DNA from: Frateuria_A sp051900425
GTDB lineage: Bacteria; Pseudomonadota; Gammaproteobacteria; Xanthomonadales; Rhodanobacteraceae
Direction: 5' to 3'
DNA: 64,000 bases
Assembly (NCBI RefSeq): GCF_051900425.1
Contig: NZ_JBHZGK010000013.1
Location: forward strand, 5,326-69,325
The translations under genes and the position numbers were made by a program. Of this stretch, positions 11,369-20,966 are shown piece after piece (within the stretch, counting starts at the first letter, position 1; each line of letters starts with the position of its first letter). The notes under the pieces are model-generated. The model had not been told where the DNA came from. It worked only from the letters and a program-made list of their open reading frames with translations, and ran no database searches.

Positions 11369-11705
11369 TGACCGGGCAAAGAAACTTCGGACTGACCTGC
11401 GCTTTGTCTTGTCCCTTGGGCTACACGTGGAACACCGGTCGTCCCGGGTTGACTTTGGTCGCCGTCTCGACCTGCCGGTTCGGCTACTGCGTCGCCCCGC
11501 CATGGGCCGCGCAAGGTCGCCTCCGCGCGCCCTTGAAGCGGCGTGACCTTCCCGGCGTCTGGGCTGTCCATCGCCTCGCCGGTCAGCTGGGACGGCCGCC
11601 TGAAGGGCCGCTATATTCAAGCCCTGATGAGCACGCTCAGGGCTCATTCGAGGCACAAGCGCTCGGCGACCGACCGCCGGGGAATGTGGTTACCGGGACA
11701 AGTAC
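11369..11705 (+). other. Gene-free stretch upstream of the polysaccharide deacetylase
   Basis: About 340 bases without a convincing gene. A -10-like TATATT at 11612-11617 points to the deacetylase, but I found no matching -35 box. The short frames here have no domain or ribosome binding site. Confidence 0.5.
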
Positions 11706-12621
11706 GTGAACAAAGCAACGCCTGACCGTTCCCAGCCGCGCTCTGGTCGGACCTATGCAGCGTTCGGTCTGGCGCTCGCAACAACCGTTGTCGCCCTCGT
11801 CACCTTGGGCTGGTTGGGAGGCAGGCTGCCGCCGCCTGAGTCGCAGGTGAAATCAGGTGGCCTTGAATTTCTCCACTACCCGCTCTGGCGTAAGGCCAGC
11901 GACTGGATCGCCGGACGCAAATACATCCTGCTGACCTTTGACGATGGCCCCTATGGCCATGGGGTCGACGAGAAAATCCTCGCCGTACTGTCCCGGCATG
12001 GCGCGCACGCCATTTTTTTCGAAGTTTGCTCGCATGTAACACCGGTCTCCCTGGGTGTGCCCGGAAAGATCGTTGCAACCGGCAACCTGCTAGGCAATCA
12101 CAGCTACGATCACGCGAATCTCAAACAACTGACCAGTGAGTCTCTTGCTCATGAGGTCCGTGATTGCAGCGACCGGCTGGAAGCAACCTCAGGCGTGCGG
12201 CCGACATTCTTTCGCCCTCCGTGGGGAAAAACCTCGGCAGCGGTGGCAGAGGCGGCCAAGCAAAGCGGGATGGTCCAGGTGCTCTGGAATACGAACAGCG
12301 GTGACACCTGGCTCAACTCGCCCCGGAAGATCAACGACCTTGCGCTCGACGAAGTCGATCTCGGAGGCAGCGGCTCGATCTTGCTGATGCATTCGAAGCC
12401 GTCCACAGCCGAAGCACTCGACGGACTGCTTACCGAAATGCAGCGTCGCGGCTTTATTTTTATCCTGCCCAAAAGCCACCTGGAAACCGCCATCCAAGCG
12501 GGATCCCTTGATCGCCCGTCCGGAGCGACTGAAATCCATCCGCAGCAGAGGGCCGGCAGCCTTTGGCGAACCGGCATCCCAACAGGGCAGGTCATTGCGG
12601 AGCACCCGAGCGAGGGCGCAG

Positions 12622-12629
<8 letters not shown>
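11706..12629 (+). CDS. Membrane-anchored polysaccharide deacetylase (NodB fold)
   Basis: Carbohydrate esterase family 4-like enzyme that would remove acetyl groups from N-acetylated glycans (peptidoglycan, chitin or exopolysaccharide). It has 307 residues from a GTG start. A transmembrane anchor lies at about residues 18-41. NodB motifs follow in order: LTFDDGPYG (catalytic Asp and metal Asp), HSYDH (metal histidines), RPPWG and LMHS. The C-terminal tail after about residue 265 has no motif. Codon use is less GC-biased than its neighbours (for example TTTTTC and CAAACAACTG runs), suggesting it may have been acquired separately. It overlaps the convergent O-methyltransferase gene by 8 bases. 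Confidence 0.9.
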
Positions 12630-13635
<1,006 letters not shown>

Positions 13636-13927
13636 GGGCTCGCTCCGTCCGTACCCGCGTTGGCGGTGGTGGCTGGTGCGTCGGCCCGGGGGCATGCGTA
13701 ACCGGAACCGGGGGGCCGGCGAAGCATCAGTGACCCCTCACCGCTGCGCGGTCGGGGCGCCACATCATGCCACCGCTCGCCCTGGAGTGTTCACCCGCGC
13801 CACCGCCACCGGACTCAACCGCAGGTCTCGCTTTGATGCGCCTTGCCTGGTTGAATCTTCGTGTCGCCCCTTGACGTCCGTATGCCGCATCCTTGTTTTT
13901 GGCCGCCTAAACGTCTGTTGAATCCGG

Positions 13928-13958
13928 CCCCTTGAAAGCATCCGCGGCAACCCTACCT
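13928..13958 (+). promoter_or_regulatory. Sigma-32 (heat-shock) promoter of hsp20
   Basis: CCCCTTGAAA at 13928-13937 is a near-perfect heat-shock -35 element, followed after 13 bases by CCCTACCT at 13951-13958, close to the CCCCATNT -10 consensus. Transcription would start near 13965, giving a leader of about 75 bases that carries the RNA thermometer. Confidence 0.8.
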
Positions 13959-13964
13959 GCCGAT

Positions 13965-14041
13965 CGCCAGCCAGCGGCTGGCGCCACCGGGCCTTTGGCC
14001 GGTGGCTTTTCATCCATGTTGCTCTTGAGGAGGATATGGCC
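13965..14041 (+). promoter_or_regulatory. ROSE-like RNA thermometer in the hsp20 leader
   Basis: Three successive hairpins fill the leader. Hairpin 1: CGCCAGCC (13965-13972) with GGCTGGCG (13976-13983). Hairpin 2: GCCACCGG (13983-13990) with CCGGTGGC (13999-14006), extended inside by CC/GG. Hairpin 3: CCAT (14014-14017) with ATGG (14036-14039), and inside it TTGCT (14019-14023) facing AGGAT (14031-14035). This sequesters the ribosome binding site with an unpaired-type G-G opposition (14021 with 14033), the hallmark of ROSE elements. Heat would melt hairpin 3 and allow translation. Confidence 0.7.
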
Positions 14042-14524
14042 ATGCGCACGATGTTCGATCTGGCCCCGCTGCACCGGTCCAGCATTGGTTTCGACCGCAT
14101 CTTCGACATGCTCGAGAACGCCGCCCGGGCCCAGGCCGCGGACAACTGGCCGCCCTACGACACCGTCAAGCTGAGCGAGGACCGCTACCGCATCACCATG
14201 GCGGTCGCCGGCTTCCGGCGCGAGGACCTGGACATATCGGTGCAACCCAACCTGCTGGTCGTCACCGGCGAACGCCGCAACGGCGAGCAGGAGGGCGATT
14301 ATCTGTACCGCGGCATCGCCAGCCGCGCATTCTCCCGCCGCTTCGAACTCGCCGACCACGTGAAGGTGACCGGCGCCACCCTGGCCGACGGCCTGCTTGC
14401 CATCGAGCTGGAGCGTGAGATCCCCGAGGCGATGCGGCCCCGCCGCATCACCATCGGCACCCCGGGCACGGAGCCCGCGCTCGAGTCGACCGGCCAGCGG
14501 AAGCTCGAGGCGCAGGCGGCCTGA
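14042..14524 (+). CDS. Small heat-shock protein, Hsp20/IbpA type
   Basis: Holdase chaperone that binds unfolding proteins and forms large oligomers in the cytoplasm; 160 residues. The N-terminus (MRTMFDLAPLHRSSIGFDR) matches the IbpA/IbpB pattern. The alpha-crystallin domain runs from about residue 35 to 130, ending with the conserved ADGLLAIELER (GxLxI-like) motif. The C-terminal tail lacks a clear IXI motif; RRITIG near residue 142 may serve. Two ATGs compete: 14036 is only 2 bases from AGGAGG, while 14042 is 8 bases away and matches the family start, so I chose 14042. A perfect hairpin follows the gene. Confidence 0.92.
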   Translation: MRTMFDLAPLHRSSIGFDRIFDMLENAARAQAADNWPPYDTVKLSEDRYRITMAVAGFRREDLDISVQPNLLVVTGERRNGEQEGDYLYRGIASRAFSRRFELADHVKVTGATLADGLLAIELEREIPEAMRPRRITIGTPGTEPALESTGQRKLEAQAA

Positions 14525-14564
14525 TCTCCGCCCGGCTCCGATCCCCGGGGCCAATGCGGCACGC

Positions 14565-14599
14565 AAGCGGCCCGCCCACGGCGGGCCGCTTCTCCCTTT
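14565..14599 (+). terminator. Terminator of hsp20
   Basis: Perfect 12-base stem AAGCGGCCCGCC (14565-14576) and GGCGGGCCGCTT (14580-14591) with a 3-base loop, followed by CTCCCTTT, a weak T-rich tail. Confidence 0.65.
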
Positions 14600-14675
14600 G
14601 GCGGTCGGAACTTGGATGGACACGGCACGCCCCCATGTCCTTCCATTGCACCGCCACCATCTCTCAGAGGCCGCC

Positions 14676-15137
14676 ATGCCCGACTACCGCAAGACGCCCG
14701 AGGCGCTCGCGCGCCTCACGCCCGAACAGTTCCGCGTGACCCAGCAGAACGGCACCGAGCGGCCGTTCGACAACGTCTTCAACGACCACCACGAGCCCGG
14801 CCTGTACGTCGACGTGGTCTCGGGCGAGCCGCTGTTCACCTCGCTGGACAAGTTCGACAGCCACTGCGGCTGGCCGAGCTTCAGCCGCCCGGTCGAACCC
14901 GCGCACGTGCTGGAGAAGCGTGACACGAGCCACGGCATGATCCGCACCGAAGTGCGCTCCAGCCACGGCGACAGCCACCTGGGCCACGTCTTCCCGGACG
15001 GTCCGCGCGAAGCCGGCGGCCTGCGCTATTGCATCAACTCGGCCTCGCTGCGTTTCGTCCCGCTGGACGCACTCGAGCGCGAGGGCTACGGCGAATACCG
15101 CAAGCTGTTCGACACGACAAAGGAGGCCCATCGATGA
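14676..15137 (+). CDS. msrB: Peptide-methionine (R)-S-oxide reductase
   Basis: Repairs the R epimer of methionine sulfoxide in proteins; 153 residues. The catalytic Cys119 is in RYCINSASL; the conserved DSHCGWPSF (Cys64), RTEVRSSHGDSHLGHVF and FVPLD are all present. The two CxxC pairs that bind structural zinc in many MsrB proteins are absent (YVDVVSGEPLF where the first would be), so this is the zinc-free subtype. The stop overlaps the msrA start by 4 bases, making a coupled msrB-msrA repair operon. Confidence 0.95.
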   Translation: MPDYRKTPEALARLTPEQFRVTQQNGTERPFDNVFNDHHEPGLYVDVVSGEPLFTSLDKFDSHCGWPSFSRPVEPAHVLEKRDTSHGMIRTEVRSSHGDSHLGHVFPDGPREAGGLRYCINSASLRFVPLDALEREGYGEYRKLFDTTKEAHR

Positions 15138-15643
15138 GCACCGAACGCGCCGTCCTCGCCGGCGGCTGTTTCTGGGGCATGCAGGAACTGCTGCGCCACC
15201 AGCCGGGCGTGATTTCCACCCGCGTGGGTTATGCCGGTGGCGACATGGCCCACGCCACCTACCGCAACCACGGCAGCCACGCCGAGGCGGTGGAGATCCT
15301 GTTCGACCCGCAGAAGATCAGCTACCGCCGCCTGCTGGAGTTCTTCTTCCAGATCCACGATCCGACCACGCTCAACCGCCAGGGCAACGATCGCGGCACC
15401 AGCTACCGCTCGGCGATCTACTACACCACCGAGGAGCAGGAGCGCGTGGCCGAGGAAACCCTGGCCGATGTCGACGCCTCCGGCCTGTGGCCGGGCAAGG
15501 CGGTGACCGAGATCGAGCCGGCCGGCGATTTCTGGGAGGCCGAGCCGGAGCACCAGGACTATCTGCAGCATTACCCCACTGGCTATACCTGTCACTTCGT
15601 GCGGCCGGAATGGAAACTGCCGCGCCGCGCCGAGGCTGGCTGA
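15134..15643 (+). CDS. msrA: Peptide-methionine (S)-S-oxide reductase
   Basis: Repairs the S epimer of methionine sulfoxide, complementing MsrB; 169 residues, cytoplasmic type because no signal peptide is present. The active-site motif is GGCFWG with Cys12; YAGG, HAEAV, FFQIHDPT and the GTSYRSAI region are conserved. The recycling cysteine often found near the C-terminus may be the Cys in YTCHF. AGGAGG at 15121-15126, 7 bases before the ATG, lies inside the end of msrB. Confidence 0.96.
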   Translation: MSTERAVLAGGCFWGMQELLRHQPGVISTRVGYAGGDMAHATYRNHGSHAEAVEILFDPQKISYRRLLEFFFQIHDPTTLNRQGNDRGTSYRSAIYYTTEEQERVAEETLADVDASGLWPGKAVTEIEPAGDFWEAEPEHQDYLQHYPTGYTCHFVRPEWKLPRRAEAG

Positions 15644-16007
15644 CGACACGACAGGCATGGCGGTTGCGCGCAGGGCGCGCTCCTGTGCGCGACCGCCCTC
15701 CCCTGTAGGAGCGCACCCTGTGCGCGACCCCGGACCACCCAGCACGACCCGTTCACAGCGCCTTGAACTCGCGCCCGGTATCACGCGCAGGCCCTTCCCG
15801 CACGCAAGGGCAGCCAAGAACCCCGGAAGCCAACCGGGCCCAGCCTGACGATCGAGGAAGCCATCCACGCCGCGGCCTGGCGCGTCACCAGCAAGCATCT
15901 GCCGCCTGCCCCGAGCGCTCGACCGGACACGGCCGCTTCCCTTACCGACACCGCTGCGGCCTCTGCTGCAGCGCCTTTCGTTGTTCCCGCCGAGGAACCG
16001 AACGCCG
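15644..16007. repeat. Intergenic stretch with two REP-type palindromic elements
   Basis: One clear copy of the GTAGGAGCGCACC...GTGCGCGAC element lies at 15705-15728 and a degenerate inverted partner at about 15664-15686. The rest, to the ATP-grasp start, holds no supported gene. A frame from about 15753 that would read LTIEEAIHAAAWRVTSKHL is open but has no start codon. Confidence 0.65.
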
Positions 16008-17096
16008 ATGTCCCTGTTCCCCAAGTCACTGAAGAAGACCAGCCTGGCCGCTGCCAGGCGCCTGTACACCGAGCTGCAGCAGACGCAGCGCCAGGCGCAC
16101 TACAACCAGCAGGCGCAAGCGGTGCTGCGCGCGGTGGAAAGCCAGCGCGGGCCCACCGACCGCTCGGCCGTGCGGCAGGCGGACGAGTACGCGCGGGAGG
16201 TGCTGGGCAGCACCCGCTACGCGCCCTGGCTGCACGTCTACGCTGCGGTGAGCGGCAGCTTCCGCGAAGGCTGGATTCCCGACAACTACTACGGGCTGGT
16301 GGTCGATCCGCACAAGAGCGGCGAAGTGGCCAAGGTCGCACTGATCAAGTCCTTTACCAACCGCATCCTCAACACCGAGGCGCTGCCGGACCTCGCCTAC
16401 GTCATCGACGGCCTCTACTACGCGCGCGACTACCGCCCGGTGTCGCAGCGCGAACTGGCCGACATCCTCTTCGCGCGCGACGACCGCGCCGTGTTCAAGG
16501 CCGACAACTCCTACCAGGGCCGCAGCGTGAGTTTCATGACGCGCGAGGACTTCCCCGCGGAGGGCCATCTGCCACTGCCCGACGGCGTCTTCCAGGCACC
16601 GATCCACCAGCACGGCTTCTTCGCCGCGCTGAGCCCGAGCGCCACCGCCACGTTGCGCATCACCACCGCCCGCGAGCTCGACGGCAGCATTGCAGTGAAG
16701 GCCGCCTACCTGCGCCTGGGCCGCGTCGATGACGACATCGTGCGCAGCCGCAGCCACGTGCGCGTGGCGGTCGACCCGGCCAGCGGCGCGCTGGACGAAA
16801 CCGGCTTCCTGCACGACTGGCGCACCATCGACGCGCACCCGGACACCGGCCTGCGCTTCGGCGGCCGGGTGATTCCGCACTTCGCCACGGCCACGCAGCT
16901 GTGCCGCTCGCTGCACCAGGGCTGCCCGCACATGCCGTGCCTGGGCTGGGACCTGTGCATCGACGAGGACGACCAGCCGCGGCTGATGGAGTGGAACGCG
17001 CGCTACAACGACATCAAGTTCTCCGAGGCCACCCGCGGCCCCTGCTTCCGCGGCCTGGGCTGGGAGAACCTGTGGAGGCAGCACGCGGCCGCCTGA
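16008..17096 (+). CDS. ATP-grasp protein of the sugar-transfer-associated type
   Basis: A 362-residue protein resembling the ATPgrasp_ST family, whose members occur near sugar-transfer and capsule genes; the reaction is not established. The ATP-grasp core is seen in the second half: lysine-containing FKADNSYQGRSVSF, the mid-domain VKAAYLRLGR, and the metal-binding end DLCIDEDDQPRLMEWNARYND (broken here only by my selection). ATG at 16008 is preferred over an upstream TTG at 15981. It is followed 21 bases later by the exonuclease-like gene. No glycosyltransferases are nearby, so it looks like an orphan. Confidence 0.75.
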   Translation: MSLFPKSLKKTSLAAARRLYTELQQTQRQAHYNQQAQAVLRAVESQRGPTDRSAVRQADEYAREVLGSTRYAPWLHVYAAVSGSFREGWIPDNYYGLVVDPHKSGEVAKVALIKSFTNRILNTEALPDLAYVIDGLYYARDYRPVSQRELADILFARDDRAVFKADNSYQGRSVSFMTREDFPAEGHLPLPDGVFQAPIHQHGFFAALSPSATATLRITTARELDGSIAVKAAYLRLGRVDDDIVRSRSHVRVAVDPASGALDETGFLHDWRTIDAHPDTGLRFGGRVIPHFATATQLCRSLHQGCPHMPCLGWDLCIDEDDQPRLMEWNARYNDIKFSEATRGPCFRGLGWENLWRQHAAA

Positions 17097-17117
17097 GTCC
17101 GCTCGTCCCGGCAGCCG

Positions 17118-17957
17118 ATGCGCATCGTTTCCTGGAACGTCGAGAACCTCGCCCCCTGGCTGTCCGAAGGCACCTCCGGCTTGCCAGACCTGCATGCCCG
17201 GCTGGGCTCGCCCGACGTGCTCTGCCTGCAGGAGGTGCGCATCCGCCCGCAGGACCAGGCGCTGGTCGCGCGCATGCAAGCCGCCCTGCCCGGCTTCACC
17301 TGCCACGCCTCGCTCAACCGCGATCCGCACAACGGCCGTTTCCGGGGCGGTCGTGCCTATGGCGTGGCGACCTGGCTACGTGACGGGCTCGAGGCTACGC
17401 CCCTGCGTTTTCCCTGGGACACCGAGGGGCGCGTGATCGTCACGGGCGTGCCCGCGCTGGGCATGGCGATCGCCAACGCCTACGCGGTCAACGGCACCGG
17501 CCGCCCGCACTGGGACGCCGCGCGCGACGCTCCGCACGGCGACCGCCACCAGTTCAAGCAACGCTTCATCGAGCGCCTGGGCGAGGCGATGCGGGTGCTG
17601 CAGGCCGGCGGCATGGATCTTGTGCTGGTCGGGGACTGGAATGTCTCGCGCACGCGCCAGGACACCACGCCGCGCCTGCGCACGGAGGAGCCGCACGCAA
17701 CCGCGCGGCGCCGCTTCAACGAGGAGTTCGTCGCCGGGCTGGGGCTCATCGATGCCTTCCGCAAGCTGCATCCGGACGCACGCGCGTACACCTGGTTCCA
17801 CCCGCGCAGCCGGCATCGGCTGGATGCGGCGCGGGTCGATTTCGCGCTACTGGGCGAGGGGCTGCTGCCGCGCCTTGCCGGCGCCGGTATCGAGGACGAC
17901 CCGGCCCTGCGCCCTGGCAGCGACCATGCGCCATTGTGGGTCGAGCTTTGCGGGTGA
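17118..17957 (+). CDS. Exonuclease III-like endonuclease/exonuclease/phosphatase protein
   Basis: A 279-residue member of the EEP fold related to ExoIII (XthA). Motifs: RIVSWNVENL with the metal-site Asn, LQEVR (metal Glu), VGDWNVS (Asp and Asn), a DAFRKLHPDARAYTW segment where ExoIII has its DxxR/W DNA-binding region, and the catalytic SDHAPLW at the end. This suggests abasic-site or 3'-end DNA processing. It is longer and more divergent than the family's standard XthA, so a specialised role is possible. Likely cotranscribed with the ATP-grasp gene. Confidence 0.82.
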   Translation: MRIVSWNVENLAPWLSEGTSGLPDLHARLGSPDVLCLQEVRIRPQDQALVARMQAALPGFTCHASLNRDPHNGRFRGGRAYGVATWLRDGLEATPLRFPWDTEGRVIVTGVPALGMAIANAYAVNGTGRPHWDAARDAPHGDRHQFKQRFIERLGEAMRVLQAGGMDLVLVGDWNVSRTRQDTTPRLRTEEPHATARRRFNEEFVAGLGLIDAFRKLHPDARAYTWFHPRSRHRLDAARVDFALLGEGLLPRLAGAGIEDDPALRPGSDHAPLWVELCG

Positions 17958-18002
17958 TTCGTCGCGACGACCGGCACAGCCTCCACTTCCCGCAAGCCTT
18001 GG

Positions 18003-18259
18003 CCCCTCACCCCAACCCTCTCCCCGGAGGGGAGAGGGAGCAGAGGCGCGCGACGAGCCCTGCCGCGACCCAGAGCAGAGGCGCGAGACGAGTCTTCCAC
18101 CCCCGGGGCGGAGGCGCGCAACAAGCTCGCTCGCCCGGGGCAGAAGCGCGCAACAAGCTCCCTCGCCCGGGGCAGAAGCGCGCAACAAGCTCCCTCGCCC
18201 GGGGCAGAGGCGCGGAACAAGCTCCCTCTCCCCTCCGGGGAGAGGGTTGGGGTGAGGGG
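18003..18259. repeat. Composite repeat: inverted 36-base arms around 32-base tandem copies
   Basis: The left arm at 18003-18038 starts CCCCTCACCCCAACCC and the right arm at 18224-18259 is its reverse complement with few changes. Each arm also contains an internal hairpin (CCCTCTCCCC/GGGGAGAGGG). Between them lie tandem copies of a 32-base unit starting GCGCGCAACAAGCTCCCTCG: near-identical copies at 18114-18145, 18146-18177 and 18178-18209, with degenerate ones before (about 18046-18113) and a truncated one at 18210. A solitary arm recurs at 63734-63769. Confidence 0.85.
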
Positions 18260-18355
18260 CCGGGGCTCGCCTCGAACTGCCCTGTGCGCACCCATGTCGA
18301 TTTTCCACGCCCTCGATCGTCTACAAGGGGCAACCCCGCCAGAGGAGCCCATGCC

Positions 18356-18715
18356 ATGTCCTACATCGACGGTTTCGTGATCGCCGTACCCACGGCCCAC
18401 CGGGAGAAATTCATCGAGCACGCCCGCAGCTTCGATACCTGCTTCGTCGAATACGGCGCCACGCGCGTGATCGAGTGCTGGGGCGACGACGTGCCCGAGG
18501 GCAAGCTCACCGACTTCCGCCGCGCCGTGCAGGCGACGCCGGAGGAAGCGGTGGTGTTCTCCTGGATCGAATGGCCCGACAAGGCCACGCGCGATGCCGG
18601 CATGGAAAAGATCATGAAGGACCCCCGCCTGAGCCCGGAGAAGACCCCGATGCCGTTCGACGGCAAGCGGATGATCTTTGGCGGGTTCCGGCCCGTCGTC
18701 ACCGTCGGCCAATAA
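18356..18715 (+). CDS. DUF1428 family protein
   Basis: A 119-residue soluble protein of the DUF1428 (YbaA-like) family, which adopts a dimeric alpha/beta ferredoxin-like fold; no reaction is known. The diagnostic start MSYIDGFVIAVP, the central ECWGDDVPEGKLTDFRRAV and the end PFDGKRMIFGGF are all present at full length. AGAGGAG precedes the ATG; a nearer ATG at 18351 is in another frame. It lies just after the composite repeat and before the convergent peptide transporter. Confidence 0.92.
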   Translation: MSYIDGFVIAVPTAHREKFIEHARSFDTCFVEYGATRVIECWGDDVPEGKLTDFRRAVQATPEEAVVFSWIEWPDKATRDAGMEKIMKDPRLSPEKTPMPFDGKRMIFGGFRPVVTVGQ

Positions 18716-18740
18716 CCTTGCAGGAGCCGAGGGAACGCGG

Positions 18741-20294
18741 TCAGCCCACCCGGTAGTAGTCCCGCTCCCGATAGCTGCGCGCGTACAGGCCGAACGCCAG
18801 CGCCGCCAGCAGCGCGAACGCGGCGAAAAAGAACATCTGGAACGCCACCGTGCTCATCCCGGTGCGCGCGATCGAATCGGTCACCGCGTCATTGCGCACG
18901 GCCGCGTTCGCCAGCAGCACCCAAAGGTTGCCGATGGTGGTGGTGAGGTTCCAGAAACTCATCACCACACCCTTCATCGACGCCGGCGCCTGGCTGTAGG
19001 CAAACTCCAGCCCGGTCGCGGAAACCAGCACTTCGCCGAAGGTGAGCAAGGCATACGGCAGCACCTGCCACACGATCGACAGTGCATCGCCGCCGTCGAT
19101 CGCCAGCTGCAATCCGCCCACCACGATCCACGCCAGTCCGCTGAAGGCGATGCCCGCGGTCATCCGGCGCAGTGCGGTCGGCGCATATCCCCATCGGCGC
19201 AGCAGGGGGTAGAGCACCAGGTTGTTGAACGGGATCAGCAGCATCACCAGCATCGGGTTCAGCGCCTGCATCTGCGCCGGGTGGAACCAGTCGGGCATGC
19301 TCATGCGCCCGCCCTGCACCACCCAGGTCGACGCCTTCTGGTCGAACAGCGAGAAGAACGGCGTGGTCAGCGCGAAGATCACCAGCACGCGCAGCACGTT
19401 GCGCGCGCCATCCACCGCCGGGTCCGGGTGTGCGCCGCGGGCGCGGTCCATCTGCATCCAGGCACCGCCACCGACCCCGGCGATCGCCGCGACCAGCGCG
19501 ATGCAGGCGACAATGACGAAGCCCAGGCCCGGGATCAACGCAAGGGAAGCCAGCGCCGCGGCCACGCCGGCGCCCGCCACCCACAAGCCAGGCCGCGCCT
19601 GCCCCGGCTGCCGGCTGAGCAGCGCCGTGCGCACGACCTGCGAGAACGCGTCCGGCTCCGGCGGCGCGGGCGGCACCATCACGTACTGGCGGCGTCCCAG
19701 CCAGAACACCACCGTGGCGACGAACATCAGCGCGCCGGGAATGCCGAACGCTACTGCCGCGCCGAACTGCCGCAGGAAGATCGGCATCAGCAACGAAGCG
19801 AAGAACGAGCCGAAGTTGATGATCCAGTAGAACGCGTCGAACACCACCTTGGCCAGGTGCTTGTTCGACTGGTCGAACTGGTCGCCCACGAACGACGCCA
19901 CCAGCGGCTTGATACCCCCGGCACCCAGCGCGATCAGGCCCAGCCCGACGAAGAAGCCCACGCGGTGGTCCTCGAACATCGCCAGGCAGGCGTGGCCCAG
20001 GCAATAGACCAGGCTCATCCACAGCACCGTGTGGTACTTGCCGAAGAAGCGGTCGGCGATCCAGCCGCCCAGCAACGGGAAGAAATACACGCCGATGACG
20101 AAGCTGTGGAACACGTCCTTGGCTGCGAGCGTGCGCTCGGCCTCCGGCATGTAGGCCAGCAGGCTGCTGATCAGGAACGGCGTGAGGATGTTGCGCATCC
20201 CGTAGAAGGAGAAGCGCTCGCAACCCTCGTTGCCGATGATGTAGCCGATCTGCCGCGGCAGGCGGCCGCTCGGGTCGTGGGGGGTGGTGCTCAT
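18741..20294 (-). CDS. POT family proton-dependent peptide transporter
   Basis: A proton-coupled di-/tripeptide symporter of the inner membrane, 517 residues. The POT signature EGCERFSFYGMRN in helix 1 matches the ExxERFxYY motif needed for proton coupling. About 12-14 hydrophobic segments follow, including the helix 4-5 region GLIALGAGGIKPLVASFVGDQF (PTR2 signature) and the helix 10 region FGEVLVSATGLEFAYSQAP. Length and topology fit DtpT/YdgR-type transporters. ATG at 20294 opens directly into MSTTPHDPSGRLPRQIGYII; the 35-residue upstream extension is basic and not conserved in type. Single gene. Confidence 0.93.
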   Translation of the reverse strand: MSTTPHDPSGRLPRQIGYIIGNEGCERFSFYGMRNILTPFLISSLLAYMPEAERTLAAKDVFHSFVIGVYFFPLLGGWIADRFFGKYHTVLWMSLVYCLGHACLAMFEDHRVGFFVGLGLIALGAGGIKPLVASFVGDQFDQSNKHLAKVVFDAFYWIINFGSFFASLLMPIFLRQFGAAVAFGIPGALMFVATVVFWLGRRQYVMVPPAPPEPDAFSQVVRTALLSRQPGQARPGLWVAGAGVAAALASLALIPGLGFVIVACIALVAAIAGVGGGAWMQMDRARGAHPDPAVDGARNVLRVLVIFALTTPFFSLFDQKASTWVVQGGRMSMPDWFHPAQMQALNPMLVMLLIPFNNLVLYPLLRRWGYAPTALRRMTAGIAFSGLAWIVVGGLQLAIDGGDALSIVWQVLPYALLTFGEVLVSATGLEFAYSQAPASMKGVVMSFWNLTTTIGNLWVLLANAAVRNDAVTDSIARTGMSTVAFQMFFFAAFALLAALAFGLYARSYRERDYYRVG

Positions 20295-20408
20295 CCGGAC
20301 TCCCGTGGATCGGGAGGGCCACCGCCGGCGCCTCCCCAGCGCCCGACTGTAGCAAGAAGCCCCGGCGGCCCGGGCGCCGCCTGCCGGCGCCCGGGACACT
20401 GGCGCGGA

Positions 20409-20864
20409 TTACTTGCCCGGCGCCATCACGGCCTTGAGCTTGTCGTTGTCCAGGTACCTGGCGAAGCCGGCAAAACCGGCTGTCACGTGCGGGTCGGACA
20501 TCAGGCCACGCATCGCCACCTGGCCCAGCGTGCCGAAACTGGTTTCGATCGCCTGCGGGCCTTCGTACTGCACGGCGTCGTGGGTCTGCTTGCCGCAGCT
20601 GTCGGTCATCAGCCGCACCATCAGCTCGGCCATGCCGCGGTCGGCCTTGTCGCGCTCGGCGGCGCTGACCTGGGAGATGTCGCTGACCGCCGGATGCAGC
20701 GCGGCCACCAGGAAGATCCAGCGCACGAGCTGGATGCGGTCCTGCTCGGACGTGTGCGCCACGAGGCAGCGCCCGAGGTCGTCCGTGTAGATGCCCGCGT
20801 GGCCGGCCTGGCTGGCCATCAGGCCCACGCTGAGGGCAAGCGCCTTGACGAAATGACGGTTCAT
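20409..20864 (-). CDS. Small secreted protein of unknown family
   Basis: A 151-residue protein with a good signal peptide (MNRHFVKALALSVGLMASQAGHA-GI). The mature part has two cysteines (CLVAHT and DSCGKQ) that could form one disulfide and is mostly helical by composition. I do not recognise a domain. It lies between the peptide transporter and the TMEM175-like gene, all on the minus strand, about 100 bases from each. Probably periplasmic. Confidence 0.75.
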   Translation of the reverse strand: MNRHFVKALALSVGLMASQAGHAGIYTDDLGRCLVAHTSEQDRIQLVRWIFLVAALHPAVSDISQVSAAERDKADRGMAELMVRLMTDSCGKQTHDAVQYEGPQAIETSFGTLGQVAMRGLMSDPHVTAGFAGFARYLDNDKLKAVMAPGK

Positions 20865-20966
20865 TGGTTCCCCTGTGGCTCGGCGGCCAGCGTGGTTGAC
20901 GGCGCGGCCATCGCGCCGTTCATCTCCAGCGGCCGCGATTATGCGGCAAGCGGGCGCGGCCTTCGG

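Noticed and set aside
15753..16007. Remnant gene reading LTIEEAIHAAAWRVTSKHLPP before the ATP-grasp gene
   Set aside because: Protein-like in places but has no start codon or ribosome binding site and runs on as a shadow of the ATP-grasp gene; a decayed fragment is possible but not supported.
18046..18236. CRISPR array from the 32-base repeats
   Set aside because: Copies are directly adjacent with no spacers, and no cas gene lies in the window.
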